In this document: one piece after another, positions 1 to 6,525 of the stretch | How positions within the stretch are numbered: position 1 is the first letter of the stretch | Layout of the letters: each line of letters opens with the position of its first letter | From: Planococcus sp. 107-1 | Lineage (GTDB): Bacteria; Bacillota; Bacilli; Bacillales_A; Planococcaceae | Reading direction: 5' to 3' | Assembly: GCF_021513255.1 (NCBI RefSeq) | Contig: NZ_CP090977.1 | Coordinates: 1,550,001-1,614,000 of the forward strand | Length of the DNA stretch: 64,000 nucleotides | Translations under genes and position numbers: made by a program | The notes under the pieces: model-generated | Databases searched by the model: none | Seen by the model: only the letters and a program-made list of their open reading frames with translations | What the model was told of the DNA's origin: nothing

Positions 1-231
1 CGAGAAAATGGGCATTCCATTCCAGCAAAAAGATATCGTCAAAGGCGAGTTTGTTGATTTGAAAGACCGCCACAGCCGCAAAACGCGGTTAGACAGACAA
101 ATGAAGCGGATGCGAAAGCGAAGACCATGGTCCATAAACCAAAAGCTGTAAAACCGATGTACAAAAAGAAAATGAAATGGAAAATGGACGAAATCAAAAA
201 AGTCGAACGCCGCAAAAACCGCAAAAAGTAA
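1..231 (+). CDS. cshB: DEAD-box RNA helicase CshB, 3' end, frameshifted
   Basis: This is the C-terminal tail of an ATP-dependent RNA helicase of the CshB (YqfR) type, a cold-shock and ribosome-biogenesis helicase. Only the basic tail is in the window, ending in a Lys/Arg-rich stretch at the TAA of 229-231. The frame read from base 2 (EKMGIPFQQKDIVKGEFVDLKD) must pass to the frame that contains the tail (MYKKKMKWKMDEIKK). A single missing A in the run at 98-101 joins the two. The identification rests on the tail and on its position 13 bp upstream of nfo, the same neighbour as in Bacillus. No helicase motif is visible, so the call is good but not certain. Confidence 0.7.
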
Positions 232-244
232 GGAGATTTTTTAG

Positions 245-1138
245 ATGTTAATAGGTTCACACGTATCCATGAGCGGAAAGAAAATGCTTCTTGCAGCAAG
301 TGAAGAAGCGGCTTCCTACGGAGCGAGTACATTCATGATCTACACCGGGGCACCGCAGAATACGCGGCGCAAACCGATTGAAGATCTGAATATCGAAGCG
401 GGACAAGCCCACATGGCTGCCCATAATTTGAGCAATATCGTGGTTCATGCACCTTATATCATTAATTTGGCGAATACCGTAAAACCTGAAACTTTTGAAC
501 TTGGCGTTGAATTTCTCCAAAAAGAAATCGAACGGACTGCAGCGCTTGGCGCAAAACAGATCGTCCTTCATCCGGGAGCTCACGTGGGAGCTGGTGCAGA
601 AGCGGGAATCGCGAAGATCATTGAAGGGTTGAACGAAGTGCTGACAGAAGATTATGCTGTCAATATCGCGCTTGAAACGATGGCTGGCAAAGGGACGGAA
701 TGCGGCCGCAGTTTTGAAGAAATCGCGGCGATCATTAACGGGGTAACCCATAATGAGCGTTTGTCGGTTTGCTTCGACACGTGCCATACGCATGATGCCG
801 GCTACAACATCAAAGAAGATTTTGACGGAGTGCTTGAGAAATTCGATCGGATTGTCGGAATCAACCGTTTGCAAGTGCTCCATATCAATGACAGCAAAAA
901 TGTCCAGGGCGCCGGGAAAGACCGCCATGAAAACATCGGCTTCGGTGAAATCGGATTTGAGGCTTTGAATGGCATTGTGCACCATCGCGATTTGAAACAT
1001 GTGCCGAAAATTCTTGAAACACCGTATGTCGGAAGCGATGCAAAAAATAAAAAGCCGCCGTACGCTTTTGAAATCGAAATGTTTAAAAACGGGATTTTCA
1101 CTCCCGGCGTCATCGAAGAAATGAAAACCCCTCTATAA
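245..1138 (+). CDS. nfo: Endonuclease IV (AP endonuclease)
   Basis: Type IV apurinic/apyrimidinic endonuclease, 297 residues, the normal length of the family. It cleaves 5' of abasic sites in base-excision repair using a trinuclear zinc centre. The start [14 protein letters not shown], the segment [13 protein letters not shown] and the metal-ligand segment HINDSKN with the following KDRHENIG are characteristic of the TIM-barrel Nfo fold. The ATG is preceded by AAGGAG at 230-235. The gene follows cshB by 13 bp and was probably cotranscribed with it. A hairpin terminator follows. Confidence 0.97.
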   Translation: MLIGSHVSMSGKKMLLAASEEAASYGASTFMIYTGAPQNTRRKPIEDLNIEAGQAHMAAHNLSNIVVHAPYIINLANTVKPETFELGVEFLQKEIERTAALGAKQIVLHPGAHVGAGAEAGIAKIIEGLNEVLTEDYAVNIALETMAGKGTECGRSFEEIAAIINGVTHNERLSVCFDTCHTHDAGYNIKEDFDGVLEKFDRIVGINRLQVLHINDSKNVQGAGKDRHENIGFGEIGFEALNGIVHHRDLKHVPKILETPYVGSDAKNKKPPYAFEIEMFKNGIFTPGVIEEMKTPL

Positions 1139-1151
1139 AAGGGATATATAG

Positions 1152-1200
1152 AAACCGCAGGCAAAACCGGAAGTTCCGGCAAGCCAGCGGTTTTTATTTT
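1152..1200 (+). terminator. Rho-independent terminator after nfo
   Basis: AAACCGC (1152-1158) pairs with GCGGTTT (1187-1193). An inner CCGGAA/TTCCGG stem lies at 1167-1179 and a T-rich tail follows. Confidence 0.8.
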
Positions 1201-1243
1201 TACTGAAATGGTTGAAAGCGAGTGGTTTTCTGAGTTCAATCTA

Positions 1244-1272
1244 TTTACAAGGGGGCTGGAGTCATCTATACT
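1244..1272 (+). promoter_or_regulatory. Sigma-A promoter of the zurAM-zur operon
   Basis: TTTACA (1244-1249) and TATACT (1267-1272) are separated by 17 bp, a near-consensus vegetative promoter. The Zur box begins 14 bp after the -10 element. Confidence 0.8.
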
Positions 1273-1285
1273 GATTTAATGATGT

Positions 1286-1306
1286 AAATCGTAATCATTA
1301 TTAATT
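1286..1306 (+). promoter_or_regulatory. Zur operator
   Basis: The core TCGTAATCATTATTA matches the known Bacillales Zur box TCGTAATNATTACGA in the left half and centre, with two mismatches at the right end. It lies just downstream of the -10 element, in a position to block initiation when Zur carries zinc. The operon encodes zinc ABC genes and Zur itself, so the match is expected. Confidence 0.8.
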
Positions 1307-1323
1307 AGAAAAGAGGCGGCTTT

Positions 1324-2097
1324 ATGGACGCGCCATTAATCAACATTAAAGAAATCAGTTATGAATATGAACAGACAAAAGCACTTGAGAACATTTCCCT
1401 GCAAGTGGAAGAAGGCGATTTTCTGGCCATACTCGGACCGAATGGATCCGGAAAATCAACTTTGCTGAAAGTCATGCTCGGCTTGATCAAGCCGACAAAA
1501 GGCAAGATTGAACTTTTTGGCGTCGATTCAAAAAACTTCAAACACCGTGAATGGATCGGCTATGTTTCCCAGAAATCCAATTCCTTCAATTCCGGTTTTC
1601 CGGCAACAGTTGAAGAAGTGGTCGCGGGGGGACTGGCCAAAAAAGCAGGCTTGTTCCACCGGCTTTCGAAAAATTACAAACAGGATGTAAAAGAAGCGCT
1701 CCTGTCGGTCGGCATGGAAGCTTTCAGCGGCCGAAGCGTCAGTGAATTATCAGGCGGACAGCAGCAGCGCGTTTTTATTGCGAGGGCTTTGGTTGCAAAG
1801 CCGAAAGTGCTCATCCTGGATGAACCGACGGTCGGCATCGACCATCAGAATGTCCAATCTTTCTATAATATGCTGGCTTCGCTTAACCGCGATCAAAACA
1901 TTACGTTGGTGCTGGTGACCCATGACGTGGATACGGTGACGGACCGCATCACTCATGTAGCTTGTCTAAACCAGACCATCCATTTCCACGGATTTAAAGA
2001 ACAGCTTCATACAATGAGCGACGCCCAGCGCGAAGCTTGGTATGGCCATTCTGTCCGTAAAATTCACCATATCGGAGGAAGCCATAGCCATGATTGA
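1324..2097 (+). CDS. zurA: Zinc ABC transporter ATP-binding protein
   Basis: Cytoplasmic ATPase of a zinc (ZnuABC/AdcABC-type) importer, 257 residues. Walker A is GPNGSGKST near residue 39, the signature is LSGGQQQRV, Walker B is LILDEPT, and the switch histidine is in LVTHD. The C-terminal tail is rich in His (HSVRKIHHIGGSHSHD), common in metal-transport ATPases. It is first in an operon with a membrane permease and a Fur-family regulator, as in Listeria zurA-zurM-zurR. The Zur box upstream supports zinc rather than manganese or iron as substrate. No solute-binding protein is encoded nearby, so that subunit must be elsewhere. The RBS GAGGCGG is 5 bp from the ATG. Confidence 0.92.
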   Translation: MDAPLINIKEISYEYEQTKALENISLQVEEGDFLAILGPNGSGKSTLLKVMLGLIKPTKGKIELFGVDSKNFKHREWIGYVSQKSNSFNSGFPATVEEVVAGGLAKKAGLFHRLSKNYKQDVKEALLSVGMEAFSGRSVSELSGGQQQRVFIARALVAKPKVLILDEPTVGIDHQNVQSFYNMLASLNRDQNITLVLVTHDVDTVTDRITHVACLNQTIHFHGFKEQLHTMSDAQREAWYGHSVRKIHHIGGSHSHD

Positions 2098-2944
2098 TGC
2101 TATATTAACGTATGAATTTCTGCAAAACGCCTTTGCTGCAGGGTTGATTATCGGCGTGATTGCACCGCTTCTAGGCGTGTTTATCGTGGTTCGCCGCCTT
2201 TCGCTTATAGCGGATGCCCTGAGCCATGTAACCTTAGCGGGAATAGCCGGAAGCTTGTTTTTGAGCCAAAGTGTAGCCGCTTTTGCTTTATTGAATCCGT
2301 TATTTCTGGGCATAGCCGCATCTGTCGGCGGATCGATTCTGATCGAACGTCTGAGAAGCCTCTATAAGCATTATGAAGAACTGGCAATTCCGATTATCAT
2401 GTCGGCAGGGATTGGCTTCGGGGCCATCTTCATTTCGCTGGCGCAAGGCTTTTCCAATGATTTATTCGGCTATCTATTCGGTTCCGTTTCGGCCGTCAGC
2501 CGGGAAGACCTGATGATTGTAGCTGGAATTGCGATCGTTGTCTTGGTCTTTATCTTATTATTCTTCAAAGAATTATTCGTATTGTCGTTTGATGATGAGT
2601 ACGCCAAAGCTTCCGGTTTGCCGGCTAAGTGGATACATTTCCTATTTATGATCGTCACAGCGCTTGTTATCGCGGGCTCAATGCGGATTGTCGGGATTTT
2701 ATTGGTGTCATCACTGATGACAATTCCCGTAGCTGCAGCAATGCGGGTAGCGAAAAGCTTCAAGCAGACCATCCTGTTGTCCATCTTTTTTGGTGAATTT
2801 TCTGTCATCACAGGGTTGGTCACCGCATTCTACTTTAATTTAGCGCCGGGAGGCACTATTGTTGTCACTTCAATTTTCTTGTTATTGCTGGTCATTGGCT
2901 TCAAAAAGATCTCTGTTTCAATGAAGAAGGGGGCTGTCGCATGA
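2090..2944 (+). CDS. zurM: Zinc ABC transporter permease
   Basis: Integral membrane permease of the ABC-3 family (ZnuB/AdcB/MntB type), 284 residues from the ATG at 2090. That start has GGAGG at 2074-2078 and overlaps the end of zurA by 8 bp. An ATG 48 bp upstream in frame lacks a good RBS. The protein is almost entirely hydrophobic, with about eight membrane helices. The conserved region RRLSLIADALSHVTLAGIA near residue 40 and PVAAAMRVAKSFK in the C-terminal third are family hallmarks. It forms the channel for the zinc importer with zurA and overlaps zur by 4 bp (ATGA), so translation is coupled. Confidence 0.92.
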   Translation: MIDAILTYEFLQNAFAAGLIIGVIAPLLGVFIVVRRLSLIADALSHVTLAGIAGSLFLSQSVAAFALLNPLFLGIAASVGGSILIERLRSLYKHYEELAIPIIMSAGIGFGAIFISLAQGFSNDLFGYLFGSVSAVSREDLMIVAGIAIVVLVFILLFFKELFVLSFDDEYAKASGLPAKWIHFLFMIVTALVIAGSMRIVGILLVSSLMTIPVAAAMRVAKSFKQTILLSIFFGEFSVITGLVTAFYFNLAPGGTIVVTSIFLLLLVIGFKKISVSMKKGAVA

Positions 2945-3351
2945 ACATCTCAAAAGCGTGGGACATTTTAAAAGAAAACGGCTATAAGGAAACGACAAAA
3001 CGTTCGCAAATCCTTGAGTTATTTGCAGACGATGACCGCTATTTGACGGCTCGTGATTTGCTCGACGTCATGCAAAAAGATTATCCGAGCATGAGCTATG
3101 ATACCGTGTACCGCAACTTGGCGACATTTGTGTCGCTTGGCATTTTGGAAGAGACGGAATTGTCGGGAGAGCGCCATTTCCGGATGCAATGCGAAAGCGA
3201 GCATCATCATCACCACTTTATCTGTTTGGACTGCGGGAAGATCAAAGAAATTCCAGTTTGTCCGATGGATATGCTGGGTGCGGCATTGCCGGCTTATGAA
3301 ATTGCCAACCACAAATTCGAAATTTACGGCAAATGCCCAGAATGCCAATAA
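2941..3351 (+). CDS. zur: Zinc uptake regulator Zur (Fur family)
   Basis: Zinc-responsive repressor of 136 residues with an N-terminal winged helix (MSYDTVYRNLATFVSLGILEE is part of it). The C-terminal metal and dimerisation domain carries an HHHHHFICLDCG motif and ends in CPECQ, so both Cys pairs of the structural zinc site are present. With zinc it should bind the box at 1286-1306 and repress its own operon. Fur and PerR paralogues are similar, but the zinc ABC operon context and the Zur-type operator favour Zur. The gene stops directly against the 123-bp repeat array; its terminator lies beyond the array. Confidence 0.9.
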   Translation: MNISKAWDILKENGYKETTKRSQILELFADDDRYLTARDLLDVMQKDYPSMSYDTVYRNLATFVSLGILEETELSGERHFRMQCESEHHHHHFICLDCGKIKEIPVCPMDMLGAALPAYEIANHKFEIYGKCPECQ

Positions 3352-3720
3352 GAAAAGCGGAAGTGCCTGTCCAGCTTCGAAAGGCATAAGACGGATTGCC
3401 GAAGCGGCGCATCTTGCCGCACAGGCGAGACGGCTTATGACCCGAGAAGCTAGGCACTGGAGTCTGGACAGTAAGAAAAGCGGAAGTGCCTGTTCAGCTT
3501 CGAAAGGCATAAGACGGATTGCCGAAGCGGCGCATCTTGCCGCACAGGCGAGACGGCTTATGACCCGAGAAGCTAGGCACTGGAGTCTGGACAGTAAGAA
3601 AAGCGGAAGTGCCTGTCCAGCTTCGAAAGGCATAAGACGGATTGCCGAAGCGGCGCATCTTGCCGCACAGGCGAGACGGCTTATGACCCGAGAAGCTAGG
3701 CACTGGAGTCTGGACAATAA
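3352..3720 (+). repeat. Three tandem copies of a 123-bp structured repeat (family A)
   Basis: Three units with an exact period of 123 bp start after the zur stop codon (units begin at 3352, 3475 and 3598). They are identical except for one C-to-T change in copy 2 (TGTTCAGC instead of TGTCCAGC) and a linker difference at the end. In copy 1 nested stems are visible: AGTGCC 3362-3367 with GGCACT 3453-3458; AGCTTC 3373-3378 with GAAGCT 3446-3451; CATAAG 3385-3390 with CTTATG 3434-3439; GCGGC 3404-3408 with GCCGC 3416-3420. The array is bounded by the 11-bp direct repeat CAATAAGAAAA (3346-3356 and 3715-3725). The 123-bp period equals 41 codons, which explains long open frames through it on both strands; they are not considered coding. 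Confidence 0.95.
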
Positions 3721-3722
3721 GA

Positions 3723-3756
3723 AAACGCAAGCGGTCTGATGCCGCTTGCGTTTTTT
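3723..3756 (+). terminator. Terminator of the zur operon, beyond the repeat array
   Basis: AACGCAAGCGG and CCGCTTGCGTT form an 11-bp stem followed by a run of T. Without the array it would start a few bases after the zur stop codon. Confidence 0.9.
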
Positions 3757-3776
3757 CATGTATTTATTCACCGAAT

Positions 3777-3867
3777 GCAAATAACTTACTGCTGAATGCA
3801 AATAAAAAATTTTAAGCGCAAATAAACCGCCGCCAAGCGCAAATAAACTTCCTTCAATTGCAAAGAA
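3777..3867 (+). repeat. Five helically phased short direct repeats
   Basis: The octamer GCAAATAA starts at 3777, 3798, 3818 and 3839, and a diverged GCAAAGAA starts at 3860. The spacings are 21, 20, 21 and 21 bp. The copies are preceded by AAT or AGC. They fill the convergent gap between the zur terminator and the terminator of the minus-strand yqfW gene. No coding potential or promoter is seen. Function is unknown. Confidence 0.8.
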
Positions 3868-3877
3868 CCAAACAAAA

Positions 3878-3908
3878 AACCATCAGCGGTTCAGTTCCGC
3901 TGATGGTT
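3878..3908 (-). terminator. Terminator of ispG-yqfW
   Basis: AACCATCAGCGG and CCGCTGATGGTT form a 12-bp stem with a 7-nt loop. An A-run on its left gives the U-tract on the minus strand. Confidence 0.85.
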
Positions 3909-3913
3909 TTCAT

Positions 3914-4504
3914 TTATTTTGACCGAATGGTTTGCTGAAGAGCAAATTCTTTTTCCACCCATTGCTCGGCTTCTAGCCAGTTATAAACGCGGACCACATT
4001 TTTAGGTGTCGGCAAGCGGTTATAAGGAGTGTCGAACAAAATGACAGGAATGTCCAGCTCCTCAGAAATTTCAACAGCGTTATCATGTTTGTCTTCAAAG
4101 AAGAGATCCACTTGATGGCGTTTTGCTGTTTCGATTTTCTTATGGGTTCCGATCAATTCGATATGATCATAAGCGATGGCGTGCTCTGCAAACCAATCGT
4201 ACGTAACATCGCGGACATTTTCGCCGCGTGCTGAGATGAAATACAATTCGTATTGCTCTTTCCATTTATCCAAAATATTCTTTGCGTTTTCCGAAATGGG
4301 CGAAGTGGCATAGATTTTTGGTTCAGCTCCCCGGAACCAGTCAAAAAACTCGCTTTTGGGAAGGTGGGGAAGAGCTGCAGTCAAATCGTATTCCTTTATG
4401 TCATTTAAAGTCAGGGTGCTGTTGAATGCTTCATTAATATGTGGAATCAATGAGGTAGGTGATGTCACCGTACCATCGATGTCAATGCCAAAACGGCTTC
4501 TCAT
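3914..4504 (-). CDS. HAD-family 5'-nucleotidase-like protein (YqfW type)
   Basis: Haloacid-dehalogenase-like phosphatase of 196 residues. Motif I is DIDGTVT at residues 8-14 with the nucleophile and acid Asp pair. Motif II lies in YFISARGE, and motif IV acids are in DLFFEDKHDNA. The size and sequence resemble the C-type 5'(3')-deoxyribonucleotidase family to which B. subtilis YqfW belongs. The natural substrate is not shown by the sequence. It lies 12 bp downstream of ispG on the same strand and shares its terminator, so the two form an operon. Confidence 0.75.
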   Translation of the reverse strand: MRSRFGIDIDGTVTSPTSLIPHINEAFNSTLTLNDIKEYDLTAALPHLPKSEFFDWFRGAEPKIYATSPISENAKNILDKWKEQYELYFISARGENVRDVTYDWFAEHAIAYDHIELIGTHKKIETAKRHQVDLFFEDKHDNAVEISEELDIPVILFDTPYNRLPTPKNVVRVYNWLEAEQWVEKEFALQQTIRSK

Positions 4505-4516
4505 AGCTTCACGACC

Positions 4517-5638
4517 TTATACTTGTTGTTGTTCCAATTCCGCTTTTTCAGCAGCTTGCTTTTCAAAGTATTCCTTTGCGAGCTTATCGATTTCAACTTT
4601 CAATTCTTCAACCATTGTTTCTTCCGGTACTTTACGGACCGTTTTGCCTTTCATGAACAGCAAACCTTCGCCGCGGGCACCAGCGATGCCGATATCGGCT
4701 TCACGAGCTTCACCTGGGCCGTTTACCGCACAGCCAAGGACTGCTACTTTAAGTGGAGCTTTGATGTGGGAGATGTATTCTTCCACTTCATTTGCGATTT
4801 TGATCAAATCGATTTCAATGCGTCCGCAAGTCGGGCAAGAAATCAATGTCGCAGCGTTTGAAGACAAGCCAAAGACTTTCAATAATTCACGGGCCACTTT
4901 TACTTCTTCAACCGGGTCAGCACTTAGCGAGATGCGCAAAGTATTGCCGATGCCTTTTGCAAGCAGTGCCCCGATGCCGGCAGCACTTTTCACAGTTCCA
5001 GAGAACAAAGTACCGGATTCTGTGATGCCGAGGTGAAGCGGATAGTCGAAAGCTTTCGAAGCTTTTTCATAAGCTTCAATCGCCAAACTTACATCTGATG
5101 CCTTCATCGAAACGATAATGTCATGGAAATCCAAGTCTTCCAGGATCTTAATGTGGTGAAGTGCACTTTCAACCATGCCATCTGCAGTTGGGTAGCCGTA
5201 TTTTTCAAGGATTTTGCGTTCCAAAGAACCGGCGTTAACCCCGATGCGGATCGGAATGCCTTTCGCTTTTGCTGCGTTTACAACAGCTTCCACTTTTTCG
5301 CGGCGTCCGATATTGCCTGGGTTGATGCGGATTTTGTCAGCGCCTTGTTCAATAGCGATCAAAGCCAATTTATAGTCAAAATGAATATCAACAACAAGCG
5401 GGATATTGATGCGTGCTTTGATTGCACCGATTGAATAAGCTGCGCGTTCATCCGGACAAGCGACGCGGACAATTTGGCAGCCTGCTTCTTCAAGGCGCAG
5501 AATTTCTGCAACTGTCGCTTCCACATCGTGGGTTTTTGTTGTTGCCATACTTTGAATGAATAATTCATTGCTTCCGCCAACCGTCAGATCACCAACTTTA
5601 ACGGGGCGTGTTTTCGTACGGTGAATGCTTTCACTCAT
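4517..5638 (-). CDS. ispG: 4-hydroxy-3-methylbut-2-enyl diphosphate synthase IspG
   Basis: Fe-S enzyme of the MEP isoprenoid pathway, converting MEcPP to HMBPP, 373 residues. The TIM-barrel start [13 protein letters not shown] and [13 protein letters not shown], the segment CPTCGRIE and the segment [13 protein letters not shown] carry the cysteines that hold the 4Fe-4S cluster in the bacterial short form. Dxs and IspA of the same pathway are also in this window. It is first gene of a two-gene minus-strand operon. A palindrome sits in its leader. Confidence 0.97.
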   Translation of the reverse strand: MSESIHRTKTRPVKVGDLTVGGSNELFIQSMATTKTHDVEATVAEILRLEEAGCQIVRVACPDERAAYSIGAIKARINIPLVVDIHFDYKLALIAIEQGADKIRINPGNIGRREKVEAVVNAAKAKGIPIRIGVNAGSLERKILEKYGYPTADGMVESALHHIKILEDLDFHDIIVSMKASDVSLAIEAYEKASKAFDYPLHLGITESGTLFSGTVKSAAGIGALLAKGIGNTLRISLSADPVEEVKVARELLKVFGLSSNAATLISCPTCGRIEIDLIKIANEVEEYISHIKAPLKVAVLGCAVNGPGEAREADIGIAGARGEGLLFMKGKTVRKVPEETMVEELKVEIDKLAKEYFEKQAAEKAELEQQQV

Positions 5639-5693
5639 TAAAATTCTCTCCTTTTTAGCAGGATAGGCTTCACTCGGCCTACCGCTTTTTCCA

Positions 5694-5709
5694 ACTAGTT
5701 GACTAGTTT
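5694..5709 (-). promoter_or_regulatory. Palindrome in the ispG leader (candidate operator)
   Basis: AACTAGT and ACTAGTT are perfect 7-bp arms separated by TG. The site falls roughly 13-28 bases downstream of the transcription start predicted from the minus-strand promoter at 5729-5758. No regulator is assigned. Confidence 0.45.
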
Positions 5710-5728
5710 GTTTCAGTTACCTATTGCC

Positions 5729-5758
5729 ATTTTAGCAGTCTGACAACCGAAAAGACAA
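5729..5758 (-). promoter_or_regulatory. Putative promoter of ispG
   Basis: On the minus strand, TTGTCT (complement of 5753-5758) and TAAAAT (complement of 5729-5734) are 18 bp apart. The region 5639-5854 holds no gene. Confidence 0.5.
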
Positions 5759-5854
5759 GAAAGAACGGTTATGCTGCCATTTTTTTGAATAATGGCAAGA
5801 CTCCATTGCGAGATCGGGATCTGTTCTTGTGCAGATTTCGGTTTAAAGCATATT

Positions 5855-6370
5855 TCAAGCTTTTTTAACCGGTTGTTTTGGATAATAATTCGTGGCCAAA
5901 TACAAATAGAGGACCGTCAACAAACTTGTTCCGGCTGAAACCCATAAATCAGCTCCGATAAAACTGAAGGCAAAGGACACAAGTGTCGGAATTGTGACTG
6001 CTAAAGCAGTAGTGCGCCAAAGGTGGCGATATTCGCCTTTGCGTTTTTTCATTTTAATAAATAACAAGCCGACTAAAGCGAAAAAACTGATTTTCAAAAA
6101 ATGATAGAGTGTCGTCGAAACAAATAAAAATACGAAAGCAAAAGGATAGAGCAGAAATTCGATTTGTTCGACAAACTGGAGAAGGCCATCCACATCACTG
6201 GTCGTATCGCTCAAGCCGAGTGATAATTCAATGAAGGAAATTACCGTCATAAACAGGATGAACACGAAAACAAAGCGCATAATCTTTCCTATTGTCATAA
6301 TACGGACGGCTGCCTGCTTTTTTGGTTCCATTAAACTGGCTTTAAATAATTGATAAAGATTCACATCCAT
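5855..6370 (-). CDS. DUF1189 membrane protein (YqgB-like)
   Basis: Integral membrane protein of 171 residues with about four hydrophobic helices. A short N-terminal cytoplasmic stretch (MDVNLYQLFKASLMEPKKQA) looks like the start of DUF1189 proteins. In B. subtilis the family member YqgB occupies this same position between ispG and sodA. No catalytic motif is seen and no function can be assigned. It is divergently transcribed from the phosphate cotransporter gene. Confidence 0.6.
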   Translation of the reverse strand: MDVNLYQLFKASLMEPKKQAAVRIMTIGKIMRFVFVFILFMTVISFIELSLGLSDTTSDVDGLLQFVEQIEFLLYPFAFVFLFVSTTLYHFLKISFFALVGLLFIKMKKRKGEYRHLWRTTALAVTIPTLVSFAFSFIGADLWVSAGTSLLTVLYLYLATNYYPKQPVKKA

Positions 6371-6461
6371 CTTCCTTTCAGCTAATAATTATATCCTAAC
6401 ATGGAGAGCAGGTAGAAATTGGGGTGCTTTGTTACGGGAATGTAAATTTTAATTAAAGGTA

Positions 6462-6491
6462 TTTACAATGCCTTATCGAACTCTTCATAAT
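6462..6491 (+). promoter_or_regulatory. Putative promoter of the Na/Pi cotransporter gene
   Basis: TTTACA (6462-6467) and CATAAT (6486-6491) are 18 bp apart. TGTAAA at 6440-6445 and TTTACA form a short inverted repeat that might be an operator. Confidence 0.45.
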
Positions 6492-6525
6492 AGACTAGGT
6501 GTGAAATCGTAAATTTAGGAGTTGA

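Noticed and set aside
257-1000. 247-residue minus-strand frame opposite nfo
   Set aside because: It is the shadow of a strongly conserved gene, with no RBS and no recognisable motifs.
3352-3720. CRISPR array
   Set aside because: The units are 123 bp and contiguous with no variable spacers, and no cas genes are present.
3349-3725. Classical IS element or transposon at the repeat array
   Set aside because: No transposase, no terminal inverted repeats beyond the internal stems, and the flanking direct repeat may come from the unit sequence itself.
3098-3739. Long open frames on both strands through the 123-bp repeats (41-residue repeated peptides)
   Set aside because: The period is a multiple of three, so any open unit gives a long repetitive frame on either strand. 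There is no RBS, the plus frame overlaps zur out of frame, and the units are explained by nucleic-acid stems.
5776-5798. Terminator between the DUF1189 gene and ispG
   Set aside because: GCCATT/AATGGC forms only a 6-bp stem and lacks a U-tract on the relevant strand.
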